Source: an uncultured Ruminococcus sp.
Lineage (GTDB): Bacteria; Bacillota; Clostridia; Oscillospirales; Ruminococcaceae
Direction: 5' to 3'
Length of the DNA stretch: 16,037 nt
NCBI GenBank assembly: GCA_900541495.1
Contig: UQKC01000052.1
Coordinates: forward strand, 1 to 16,037
Below the pieces are notes generated by a model. It ran no database searches. It had not been told where the DNA came from and was given only the letters and a program-made list of their open reading frames with translations. Of this stretch, positions 1 through 5,810 are shown in pieces (the first letter of the stretch is position 1; the number at the start of each line of letters is the position of its first letter). The position numbers were made by a program, and so were the translations under genes.

Positions 1-12
1 CGAAAATTTGCG

Positions 13-31
13 AATAATACAAAGTATTATT
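13..31. terminator. AT-rich perfect inverted repeat, possible weak terminator
   Basis: AATAATAC and GTATTATT form a perfect 8-base-pair stem around an AAA loop, followed by TTTG on the plus strand. It may be the end of a transcription unit lying left of the window, or part of a dispersed repeat. The stem has almost no G-C pairs, so terminator strength is doubtful. Confidence 0.3.
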
Positions 32-157
32 TTGTTTCGGTTTTTAGAGAACCCCTTAAATAGATAGATTTTTAAAGTAAACAAGTTAACGAATGAGTAA
101 ATTAGGTTTTTAATTTTAAAAGGGACGATCTCTCTTGCAGAGTGCCTTCGTGTAAAG

Positions 158-276
158 GGAGTTTCGACGTTCTGCTAAAGGTCAAATTGACCTGCGACCA
201 AGGCTGTACCCTCCGGATACCCACCACCCTTTGAACAAAGCGAAATTCTTTAAGAATTAACGTAAACTTTGGTTTG
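158..276. repeat. structured repeat element A, copy 1
   Basis: About 119 bases align with 4488-4607. Near-identical blocks are TTCTGCTAAAGG, GGTCAAATTGACC, AACAAAGCGAAATTCTT and GAATTAACGTAAACTTT. The variable centre forms a small hairpin with a TCC loop in both copies although the stem bases differ. The ends GAGTTTCG and CGAAATTC pair with one wobble, and AAAGG/CCTTT pairs inside them. A structured mobile repeat or a non-coding RNA would both fit; no function is known to me. Confidence 0.65.
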
Positions 277-282
277 AAATTT

Positions 283-306
283 ATGATTTTCCACATTTTA
301 AATCAT
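283..306. promoter_or_regulatory. possible operator upstream of feoB
   Basis: ATGATTT and AAATCAT form an inverted repeat with a 10-base spacer. It ends 6 bases before a possible -10 box (TATAAG, 313-318), where a repressor could block polymerase. An iron-responsive regulator would make sense for feoB, but the site does not match the classic Fur box well. The regulator is not identified. Confidence 0.3.
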
Positions 307-337
307 GTTTAGTATAAGGACTTGCCGCCTTTGAATA

Positions 338-352
338 GACTTGTATCAAGTC
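338..352. promoter_or_regulatory. perfect palindrome in the feoB leader
   Basis: GACTTG-TAT-CAAGTC is a perfect 6+3+6 inverted repeat that ends about 10 bases before the AGGAGGGA ribosome site of feoB. It could be an operator or a small messenger hairpin that affects translation. Which of these applies cannot be told from sequence. Confidence 0.35.
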
Positions 353-374
353 AATCAATAAAAGGAGGGAGCGT

Positions 375-2477
375 ATGGGACTTACAGCCTCAAATACGGG
401 CAAATGCTGCGGCGATATCGAGCATATCACCGCCACGGACAGCGTCGTTCTTGCGCTTGCAGGCAACCCGAATGTCGGGAAATCAACAGTTTTCAACTTT
501 CTTACGGGGCTTCATCAGCATACGGGAAACTGGACGGGGAAAACGGTGCAGAACGCCTGCGGAAGCTTTTCCTGCGGTGAAAATTCATATACCCTTGTCG
601 ATATCCCCGGCACATATTCGATACTTGCGCACTCGGCGGAGGAAGAAGCCGCGCGTGATTTTATCTGCTTCGGCGGAGCGCAGGGCGTTGCGGTCGTCTG
701 CGATGCGTCCTGTCTTGAACGAAACCTCAACCTTGTTCTGCAGATACTTGAAATAACGCCGCACGTTATCGTTTGCGTCAATCTTATCGACGAGGCTCGG
801 AAAAAGCAGATATCCGTGGACTGCGAAAAACTTTCATCACTGCTCGGAGTTCCCGTTTATCCTGCGGCGGCACGTTCGGGCGAGGGTATGGAAGCGTTCG
901 CGAACGGACTTTCCGCAATAAAAGATATAACGAGGGAGCAGGCTTTCCGCTGTACTTATGACGAAGAAACAGAGCGCTCCGCCGCCGTTATAGCCGAAAA
1001 GCTCGGCGAAGAAAACGGCGGGCGTTTTGCCGCTCTCCGAATTTTGGAGGGTGACGAAAAGCTTTCGCAGAGATTTCTCGAAAGCGCCGATGAAGAAATG
1101 CTTACTGTTATTTCAGCGGAAAAGGAACGCCTTGCATCGGTCGGCTATGATGGACAGAAGATACGCGATACTATCGTTACAACACTTGTCCGAAAAGGCG
1201 AGGATATCGCAGCGGAATGTGTGCATTTTGGTGATGAAAACTGCCTTAAACGCGACCGCAAAATTGACCGTGTTTTGACGCACAAAGTATGGGGCGTTCC
1301 GATAATGGCGGCAATGCTTGCCGTTATATTCTGGATAACGATCTACGGCGCAAATTACCCCTCGGCACTGCTTTCATCGGCGTTCGGCGCGCTCGGGGAA
1401 AAGCTCCGTGCGCTTATGGAAATGACTGCCGCTCCGCAGTGGATAAAGGGAGTGCTGCTTGACGGGATCTACCGTATTCTGACGTGGGTGATCTCGGTCA
1501 TGCTGCCGCCGATGGCAATATTTTTTCCGCTTTTCACATTGCTCGAGGACCTTGGCTACCTGCCGAGAGCGGCGTTCAACCTTGACCGATATTTCAAACG
1601 GGCAGGTGCTTGCGGAAAGCAATCTCTGACAATGGCAATGGGGTTCGGCTGCAATGCGGTCGGGATAACGGGCTGCCGCATAATCGATTCGCCGAGGGAA
1701 AGGCTCATTGCTATCCTCACGAACAATTTTGTCCCGTGCAACGGGCGTTTTCCTGCGCTTATCGCAATAATAACGATATTTTTTGCGGCAGGAACGGGCG
1801 GCTTCGGCGGCTCGCTCATCTCGGTCGGAATATTGATACTTTTTATACTTTTCGGCGTGATGCTGACGCTCTTTATCTCGAAACTGCTGTCAAAAACGTT
1901 ACTGAAAGGCGAACCGTCCTCGTTTACGCTTGAACTTCCGCCTTACCGCCGACCGCAGATAGGGAAGATACTCATTCGCTCGCTGCTCGACAGAACGGTT
2001 TTCGTCCTCGGCAGAGCCGTGACAGCCGCCGCTCCTGCAGGTCTTATTATATGGCTCGCGGCGAATGTTCAAATCGGCGGTGAAAGCATACTTTCAATAT
2101 GTTCGGGCGCGCTCGACCCATTCGCAAGGATTTTCGGAATGGACGGGGTTATCCTGCTTGCGTTTATTTTAGGTTTTCCTGCGAATGAAATTGTTATTCC
2201 GATAATGCTTATGGGATATCTTTCGTCGGGGGTGATGACCGACTACGAGAACCTTGATTCGCTGAAAAATATCCTGCTTGCAAACGGCTGGACACCCGTT
2301 ACGGCAGTGTGTACGCTGATATTTATGCTCTGCCATTTCCCGTGTTCGACCTCGCTCATGACGATGAAAAAGGAAACGGGCAGTCTGAAATGGACACTGC
2401 TCGGTGCGGCGCTCCCAACAGCGGTCGGACTTATATTGTGTGCCGCGGTTTCGGGCGTTTCAAATCTATTTATATAA
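375..2477 (+). CDS. feoB: ferrous iron transport protein FeoB
   Basis: This is the inner-membrane Fe(II) importer, with a cytoplasmic G domain followed by a membrane pore domain. G1 is GNPNVGKST (residues 30-38), G2 lies in NWTGKTV (52-58), G3 is DIPG (76-79) and G4 is NLID (136-139). The membrane part starts near residue 308 and carries the first gate motif GFGCNAVG, the second as PCNGRFPAL (where E. coli-type proteins have a CxARLPVY motif), and the C-terminal PCSTSLMTMKKETGS block. At 700 residues it is a little shorter than the 773-residue E. coli protein. The start is fixed by AAAAGGAGGGA seven to nine bases upstream. No feoA lies beside it. It is followed 13 bases later by a superoxide dismutase gene, so the two are probably co-transcribed. 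Confidence 0.95.
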   Translation: MGLTASNTGKCCGDIEHITATDSVVLALAGNPNVGKSTVFNFLTGLHQHTGNWTGKTVQNACGSFSCGENSYTLVDIPGTYSILAHSAEEEAARDFICFGGAQGVAVVCDASCLERNLNLVLQILEITPHVIVCVNLIDEARKKQISVDCEKLSSLLGVPVYPAAARSGEGMEAFANGLSAIKDITREQAFRCTYDEETERSAAVIAEKLGEENGGRFAALRILEGDEKLSQRFLESADEEMLTVISAEKERLASVGYDGQKIRDTIVTTLVRKGEDIAAECVHFGDENCLKRDRKIDRVLTHKVWGVPIMAAMLAVIFWITIYGANYPSALLSSAFGALGEKLRALMEMTAAPQWIKGVLLDGIYRILTWVISVMLPPMAIFFPLFTLLEDLGYLPRAAFNLDRYFKRAGACGKQSLTMAMGFGCNAVGITGCRIIDSPRERLIAILTNNFVPCNGRFPALIAIITIFFAAGTGGFGGSLISVGILILFILFGVMLTLFISKLLSKTLLKGEPSSFTLELPPYRRPQIGKILIRSLLDRTVFVLGRAVTAAAPAGLIIWLAANVQIGGESILSICSGALDPFARIFGMDGVILLAFILGFPANEIVIPIMLMGYLSSGVMTDYENLDSLKNILLANGWTPVTAVCTLIFMLCHFPCSTSLMTMKKETGSLKWTLLGAALPTAVGLILCAAVSGVSNLFI

Positions 2478-2490
2478 AAGGAGACCAACT

Positions 2491-3090
2491 ATGGTATATG
2501 AACAGTATTATCCCTTTGCGGAGCTGAAATTGGAGTATGAGGACAATGCGCTCGAACCGAATATCGGGCGCTTCACCGTGTTTTTTCACTATAATGAGCA
2601 TTATCTGCCGACGCTGAAAAAGCTCAATGCAATGGTGCTTGAACAGCCGCAGGCGCAGAATATCAGCCTTGAAAACCTTGCTCACCGGAAAGATATCGAT
2701 ATCGCAAGAGCCGCCGCATCAGTGTTCGGACACGAGCTGTATTTCAAGTCGTTGTCGCCGAATCGGAAAGAGCCGTCCGACCATTTGAAAATGATCCTGA
2801 ACAAGCAGTTCGGCAGTGTGGAGAAATTTCTCAAAGCGATAAAAGAAACCGCCGCAAAGGTCTATGGTTCGGGTTTTACATGGGTCTGCGAGGACTGCTG
2901 CGGAGGTCTGTTTATAATGTCAACGCCGAACCACACGCTGCCCGAGGGTGAAAATATTCGTCCCGTCTGCGCTCTCGATCTATGGGAACACAGCTACTAC
3001 CTCGACCGTCAGAACCACCGTGATGATTATGTTGATGCGGCGCTTGAAATACTTAACTGGGACGAATTGGAGAGAAACATTTTATATTAA
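2491..3090 (+). CDS. superoxide dismutase, Fe/Mn family
   Basis: The product (199 residues) converts superoxide to oxygen and hydrogen peroxide in the cytoplasm. All four expected metal ligands are visible: H33 in HYNEH, H81 in FGHELYF, and D163 and H167 in LDLWEHSYYLD. The family motifs YGSGFTW and STPN are present. Two second-sphere positions are unusual: the gateway tyrosine (Tyr34 of E. coli MnSOD) is Thr41, and the usual Gln after STPN is His148, as in some Fe or cambialistic enzymes. The frame is open further upstream, but that part overlaps feoB. AAAAGGAGACC directly before codon 2491 decides the start. Position behind feoB suggests iron use, so a sodB-like role is inferred. The stop codon is fused to an intergenic repeat. 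Confidence 0.92.
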   Translation: MVYEQYYPFAELKLEYEDNALEPNIGRFTVFFHYNEHYLPTLKKLNAMVLEQPQAQNISLENLAHRKDIDIARAAASVFGHELYFKSLSPNRKEPSDHLKMILNKQFGSVEKFLKAIKETAAKVYGSGFTWVCEDCCGGLFIMSTPNHTLPEGENIRPVCALDLWEHSYYLDRQNHRDDYVDAALEILNWDELERNILY

Positions 3091-3131
3091 TTCGGAATGC
3101 GGAATTACTTTGCTCCGCAAATTTATGGCGA
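3088..3131. repeat. element D-type repeat beginning at the sod stop codon
   Basis: The stop TAA is the first base triplet of TAATTCGGAATGCGGAATT, a motif also found next to the stops at 4674, 15518 and 15865. It continues into TTTGCTCCGCAAATTTA followed by a GGCGA segment, which recurs at about 8112-8135. Confidence 0.6.
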
Positions 3132-3143
3132 GAACCGATTTCC

Positions 3144-3169
3144 GTAGGGGCGGATTCTATATCCGCCCG
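3144..3169. repeat. element C hairpin repeat (GTAGGGGCGGA type)
   Basis: GGGCGGAT and ATCCGCCC form a perfect stem. A near-identical copy lies at 15588-15613 and a related GTAGGGACGGG form at 10858-10880. It sits between convergent genes and has no U-tract, so it is better called a dispersed palindromic repeat than a terminator. Confidence 0.65.
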
Positions 3170-3206
3170 TCATTCCCACGAATTATGAAAAATTTTCGTA
3201 TATAGA

Positions 3207-3220
3207 CGGGGTTCTCCCCG
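3207..3220. other. small GC-rich hairpin between convergent genes
   Basis: CGGGG-TTCT-CCCCG is a perfect 5-base-pair stem lying 20 bases past the XRE stop codon. It lacks a following T-run on either strand, so it may slow RNA decay or contribute to termination only weakly. Confidence 0.3.
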
Positions 3221-3240
3221 CACCGCAAGTCTGCTTTGCT

Positions 3241-4026
3241 TTAATCAAATTTTTCGCCGAGCTTTTCTTCCGTGCAGATATTTCCTCCGCACTCGATCGA
3301 ATCACATTCTATACTGCTTTTGGCATAGAGCGTTGCACAGGATATCTTTCTGCATTCGGAAATATCACCGCAGCGAATGTCGCCGCTTGTGTTGACACTG
3401 CCGCTTATGTTTCCGCAGTTGACCTCATTTCCCGAGCTGACATTTCCGACAATGTTTCCGCAGTTGACCTCATTTCCCGAGCTGACATTTCCGACAACGT
3501 CTCCGCAGTACACCGCATTGCCTGCAAAAATACCGCCCCCGATATTCTTGCAGGCAATGTCTCCGCCTGCGTGTAAACCGCCGTTAACGTTCTTGCACGC
3601 CGCATTGCCTCCTGCGTGCAGACCGCCGCTCACGTCGCCTTTTATGTTTGCATTTCCCCAGATTTCAACGCTGAGCGTTCCCTCAAAGCGCTCGGCTGCG
3701 AGGTCGATGTATTTATCCCTGTCCCATTCTTCACTGTCAAGAATTTCGCCGTTGAGGATTTGAACAATGTAGAGCTTGCCGTCATTCGGCAGGGTGAGCT
3801 TTTCCGAACCTGTTGCGGTTGGACTTTTGCCGAAGAAAAGGCTGTCGATGCTTACCCCGAAAAAAGCCGCAATATCTGGGATTATGCCGACATCGGGCAG
3901 CGATTGCCCCGTTTCCCACTTTGAAACAGCCTGAACGGAAACACCGACTGAATTTGCAAGCATCTCCTGCCCTATGTACATATTTTTGCGGAGGGTTTTG
4001 ATATTTTCTCCTATGTTTATATTCAT
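3241..4026 (-). CDS. XRE-family regulator with cysteine-ladder solenoid domain
   Basis: Residues 6-62 form a Cro/C1-type helix-turn-helix (IGENIKTLRKN, GQEMLANSVGVSVQAVSKWE, DIAAFFGVSIDSLFFGK), so this is a cytoplasmic DNA-binding protein. A linker of about 65 residues leads to a repeat domain from about 124 to 251. The repeat period is exactly 15 residues, with units such as GGLHAGGDIACKNIG and GNVSSGNEVNCGNIV. Cysteines fall at 144, 159, 174, 189, 204 and 219, always the same register, followed by closer ones at 225, 230, 241, 246 and 251. The pattern resembles bactofilin-like right-handed beta-helices. The role of the solenoid is unknown; oligomerisation or sensing through the cysteine column is inference. 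The start has AAAAGGATAAG upstream. A strong promoter and a palindrome over its likely start site suggest self-regulation. Confidence 0.85.
   Translation of the reverse strand: MNINIGENIKTLRKNMYIGQEMLANSVGVSVQAVSKWETGQSLPDVGIIPDIAAFFGVSIDSLFFGKSPTATGSEKLTLPNDGKLYIVQILNGEILDSEEWDRDKYIDLAAERFEGTLSVEIWGNANIKGDVSGGLHAGGNAACKNVNGGLHAGGDIACKNIGGGIFAGNAVYCGDVVGNVSSGNEVNCGNIVGNVSSGNEVNCGNISGSVNTSGDIRCGDISECRKISCATLYAKSSIECDSIECGGNICTEEKLGEKFD
3408..3497. repeat. two identical 45-base tandem repeats inside the XRE gene
   Basis: The 45 bases at 3408-3452 recur exactly at 3453-3497 and each encodes one 15-residue turn of the solenoid. Weaker 45-base periodicity extends over roughly 3358-3627. Exact identity, including silent positions, points to recent duplication, so turn number may vary between strains. 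Confidence 0.85.
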
Positions 4027-4050
4027 ATTATCTTATCCTTTTCGTAAAAT

Positions 4051-4062
4051 CAAAAGCTTTTG
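4051..4062. promoter_or_regulatory. palindrome at the XRE transcription start, candidate operator
   Basis: CAAAAGCTTTTG is a perfect 12-base palindrome. It lies 8 bases downstream of the minus-strand -10 box and so covers the expected start site of the XRE messenger. Autorepression by the XRE protein is the obvious reading but is inferred. Confidence 0.45.
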
Positions 4063-4070
4063 TTGAATAT

Positions 4071-4100
4071 ATTGTAACACGGAAAAAGGTCTGCTGTCAA
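4071..4100 (-). promoter_or_regulatory. sigma-70/A type promoter of the XRE gene
   Basis: On the minus strand, TTGACA (4100-4095) is followed after 18 bases by TACAAT (4076-4071). The predicted start site lies near 4064, giving a leader of about 38 bases before the ATG at 4026. Confidence 0.7.
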
Positions 4101-4131
4101 ACGAATGTCAGTTTAATTCTGCGGCAAAAAA

Positions 4132-4146
4132 TCAACCGTCGGTTGA
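4132..4146. promoter_or_regulatory. TCAACCG-T-CGGTTGA palindrome
   Basis: This perfect 7+1+7 inverted repeat lies 31 bases upstream of the XRE -35 box. Its form recalls operators of TetR-type repressors, but no such gene is in the window. It could belong to the XRE promoter or to a decayed neighbour at 4205-4339. Confidence 0.4.
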
Positions 4147-4204
4147 ATATGAAGCGGTGGGGATCACTGTTTTTTCTACAAAAAATCCCCGTAAATGTAG
4201 GATA

Positions 4205-4339
4205 TCAACGATCGGATATGGAATCCACCCCTGCGTTAAAATGTTGGCTTACGTTCATATCCCGTAGCTGTTCAAGCGATGTCGGCGTGAAATGTTTATC
4301 GCTTTCGCTCTGCGCATTTCGCACCGAGGACAATTCGTT
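4205..4339 (-). pseudogene. possible short gene relic
   Basis: A 44-codon minus-strand frame reads protein-like, for example ESDKHFTPTSLEQLRDMNVS, but it has no ATG in a suitable place, no ribosome site, and a stop just upstream at 4340-4342. It uses codons such as CTA, CGG and ATA that neighbouring genes avoid, suggesting foreign origin. It may be the tail of a decayed mobile gene or chance. I do not recognise the family. Confidence 0.2.
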
Positions 4340-4354
4340 TTAGGAAAACAGAAT

Positions 4355-4432
4355 AGGCGCAATTCACATTATTGGCTTTACGAAACCGTGTTTTTCATAG
4401 TTCGTTTAACCTATTTCTCGTGAATTGCGCCT
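4355..4432. terminator. long-loop hairpin, possible terminator or repeat
   Basis: AGGCGCAATTCAC (4355-4367) and GTGAATTGCGCCT (4420-4432) are perfect 13-base inverted repeats with a 52-base interior, followed by a T-run on the plus strand. The interior contains a small ACGAA/TTCGT stem. It lies about 240 bases past ilvC on the minus strand. The large loop is unlike a standard terminator and the ends may be termini of a small mobile element. Confidence 0.35.
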
Positions 4433-4487
4433 TTTTAGCTGTTAGTAATTTCGTTATTGCGGCAAAGCATTATGCTTGTTAGTTTAA

Positions 4488-4607
4488 GGAATTTCGCTCT
4501 TCTGCTAAAGGTCAAATTGACCTGCGACAATGGGACTCCGTCCTCTTGACCCCAGCCAGCCTTTAAACAAAGCGAAATTCTTGCAGAATTAACGTAAACT
4601 TTATTTG
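4488..4607. repeat. structured repeat element A, copy 2
   Basis: This copy aligns with 158-276. Here the outer ends GAATTTCGCT and AGCGAAATTC pair perfectly over 10 bases, AAAGG/CCTTT pairs inside, GGTCAA/TTGACC makes one arm, and GGGAC-TCC-GTCCT makes a second arm. The overall fold is a branched structure of about 95 bases. No open frame is conserved beyond one short stretch that covers the palindromic arm. Confidence 0.65.
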
Positions 4608-4641
4608 GCTTCGCAATACTGAACAAAGTTGAGTTTTGCAA

Positions 4642-4678
4642 ATAATTCCGCATTCCGAATTCCTGATTCCGAATTAGT
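4642..4678. repeat. element D, copy ending in the ilvC stop codon
   Basis: Thirty-seven bases are identical to 15833-15869. In both places the minus-strand TAA stop (of ilvC here, of gdhA there) is inside the repeat, so the repeat begins exactly where coding ends. The unit is built from degenerate ATTCCGAATT-like pieces. Confidence 0.75.
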
Positions 4679-5690
4679 TATTGATGAGCTTGTCTTCGCC
4701 GTTCCAGCTGTAGAGCTTTCTGATCTCTTCGCCAACCTTTTCGGATGGGTGTTCAGCGTGGAGCTTTCTCATAGCCTTGAAGTGAACCTGCTTGCCTGCA
4801 GGGGACATATCGAGGAGGAATTCCTTAGCGAATGTACCGTCCTGAATATCGGAGAGGATCTTCTTCATTGTCTTCTTGGTTTCTTCAGTTACGAGCTTAG
4901 GACCTGTGATGTAGTCGCCGTATTCAGCTGTGTTGGAGATAGAATATCTCATACCTGCAAAACCGGACTGGTAGATAAGGTCAACGATGAGCTTCATCTC
5001 GTGGATGCACTCAAAGTAAGCATTTCTTGGGTCGTAGCCTGCTTCGCAAAGTGTTTCAAAGCCTGCCTGCATAAGAGCGCAAACGCCGCCGCAGAGAACT
5101 GCCTGCTCACCGAAGAGGTCTGTTTCTGTTTCTGTTCTGAATGTTGTTTCGAGAACGCCTGCTCTTGCGCCGCCGATACCGAGAGCATAAGCAAGACCGA
5201 TATCCTGAGCGTCGCCTGTAGCGTCCTGCTCAACAGCGATAAGACAAGGAACACCCTTGCCGGCCTGATATTCGCTTCTTACAGTGTGTCCCGGACCCTT
5301 AGGAGCGATCATGATTACGTTAACGTCCTTAGGCGGAACGATGCAGCCGAAGTGAATGTTGAAGCCGTGTGCGAAAGCAAGTGTCTTGCCTGCTGTGAGG
5401 TTTGGAGCGATCTCCTTATCGTACATTTCAGCCTGCTTTTCATCAGGGATAAGGATCATGATAACGTCAGCAGCCTTTGTAGCTTCTGCAACGGACATTA
5501 CCTTAAGACCCTGAGCCTCTGCCTTAGCAGCGCTCTTGGAACCTGCATAAAGACCAACAACAACATTTACGCCGCTGTCCTTGAGGTTGAGTGCGTGTGC
5601 ATGACCCTGTGAGCCATAGCCGATGATTGCAACTGTCTTGCCGTCAAGTCTGCCGAGATCGCAGTCCTGCTGATAAAAGATCTTATTCAT
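4674..5690 (-). CDS. ilvC: ketol-acid reductoisomerase
   Basis: IlvC uses NADPH and Mg2+ to convert acetolactate or acetohydroxybutyrate to the dihydroxy acid, the second shared step of valine, isoleucine and leucine synthesis. At 338 residues it is a short class I enzyme. The nucleotide fold starts with IGYGSQGHAHALNL; the cofactor loop GLYAGSKS keeps the two serines typical of NADPH users but has Tyr where Arg is common. Metal and substrate residues are in DLFGEQAVLCGG and ECIHEMKLIVDLI. A frame-open ATG 15 bases upstream is part of the ribosome site ATGGAGGAAATT, so the second ATG (5690) is chosen. It follows ilvN after 120 bases containing a weak hairpin. The stop codon lies in a dispersed repeat. 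Confidence 0.96.
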   Translation of the reverse strand: MNKIFYQQDCDLGRLDGKTVAIIGYGSQGHAHALNLKDSGVNVVVGLYAGSKSAAKAEAQGLKVMSVAEATKAADVIMILIPDEKQAEMYDKEIAPNLTAGKTLAFAHGFNIHFGCIVPPKDVNVIMIAPKGPGHTVRSEYQAGKGVPCLIAVEQDATGDAQDIGLAYALGIGGARAGVLETTFRTETETDLFGEQAVLCGGVCALMQAGFETLCEAGYDPRNAYFECIHEMKLIVDLIYQSGFAGMRYSISNTAEYGDYITGPKLVTEETKKTMKKILSDIQDGTFAKEFLLDMSPAGKQVHFKAMRKLHAEHPSEKVGEEIRKLYSWNGEDKLINN

Positions 5691-5780
5691 TTTAATTTCC
5701 TCCATATATGTATTTTTTTATTTGGGAAGTGCCAAAATCCGTGTTTCAAACTTTAGCAAACCCATTTTTGAACTGTGCAG

Positions 5781-5804
5781 AAAAATTCTGACGCAGAATC
5801 AGAA
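5781..5804 (-). terminator. weak terminator-like hairpin between ilvN and ilvC
   Basis: On the minus strand TTCTGA and TCAGAA pair across a 7-base loop and are followed by TTTTT. The stem is short and AT-rich, so partial read-through from ilvBN into ilvC is likely if it works at all. No convincing separate promoter for ilvC was found in the 120-base gap. Confidence 0.35.
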
Positions 5805-5810
5805 ACATTA

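Larger units (their letters stand above)
1..374. other. gene-free leader region upstream of feoB
   Basis: No convincing coding sequence lies here. The stretch holds a perfect AT-rich inverted repeat at 13-31, a segment at 39-59 (GGTTTTTAGAG followed by ACCCC) that resembles one at 10915-10934, structured repeat element A at 158-276, an inverted repeat at 283-306, a possible -10 box TATAAG at 313-318, and a perfect GACTTG-TAT-CAAGTC hairpin at 338-352 just before the feoB ribosome site. A 64-codon minus-strand open frame here overlaps element A and looks accidental. Confidence 0.7.
4027..4673. other. gene-free region between the XRE gene and ilvC
   Basis: No intact gene is visible. From left to right it contains the XRE promoter and palindromes (4051-4146), a hairpin at 4159-4190 (GGGGA/TCCCC enclosing T6/A6), a short open frame on the minus strand that may be a relic (4205-4339), a 13-base-pair long-loop hairpin (4355-4432), element A copy 2 (4488-4607), and a repeat that runs into the ilvC stop codon (4642-4678). 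Confidence 0.65.

Noticed and set aside
2404..2490. 29-residue upstream extension of the superoxide dismutase
   Set aside because: It overlaps feoB, and the ribosome site AAAAGGAGACC fits the start at 2491, which also matches the family N-terminus.
3358..3627. CRISPR-like array
   Set aside because: The 45-base periodicity has no spacers, is in frame and encodes a protein solenoid.
4629..5612. Long plus-strand open frame (327 codons) opposite ilvC
   Set aside because: It is antisense to a clear ketol-acid reductoisomerase and shows no family motif or ribosome site; it results from codon bias of the real gene.
5691..5705. Five-residue longer start of IlvC
   Set aside because: That ATG overlaps the GGAGGA ribosome site serving the next ATG at 5690.
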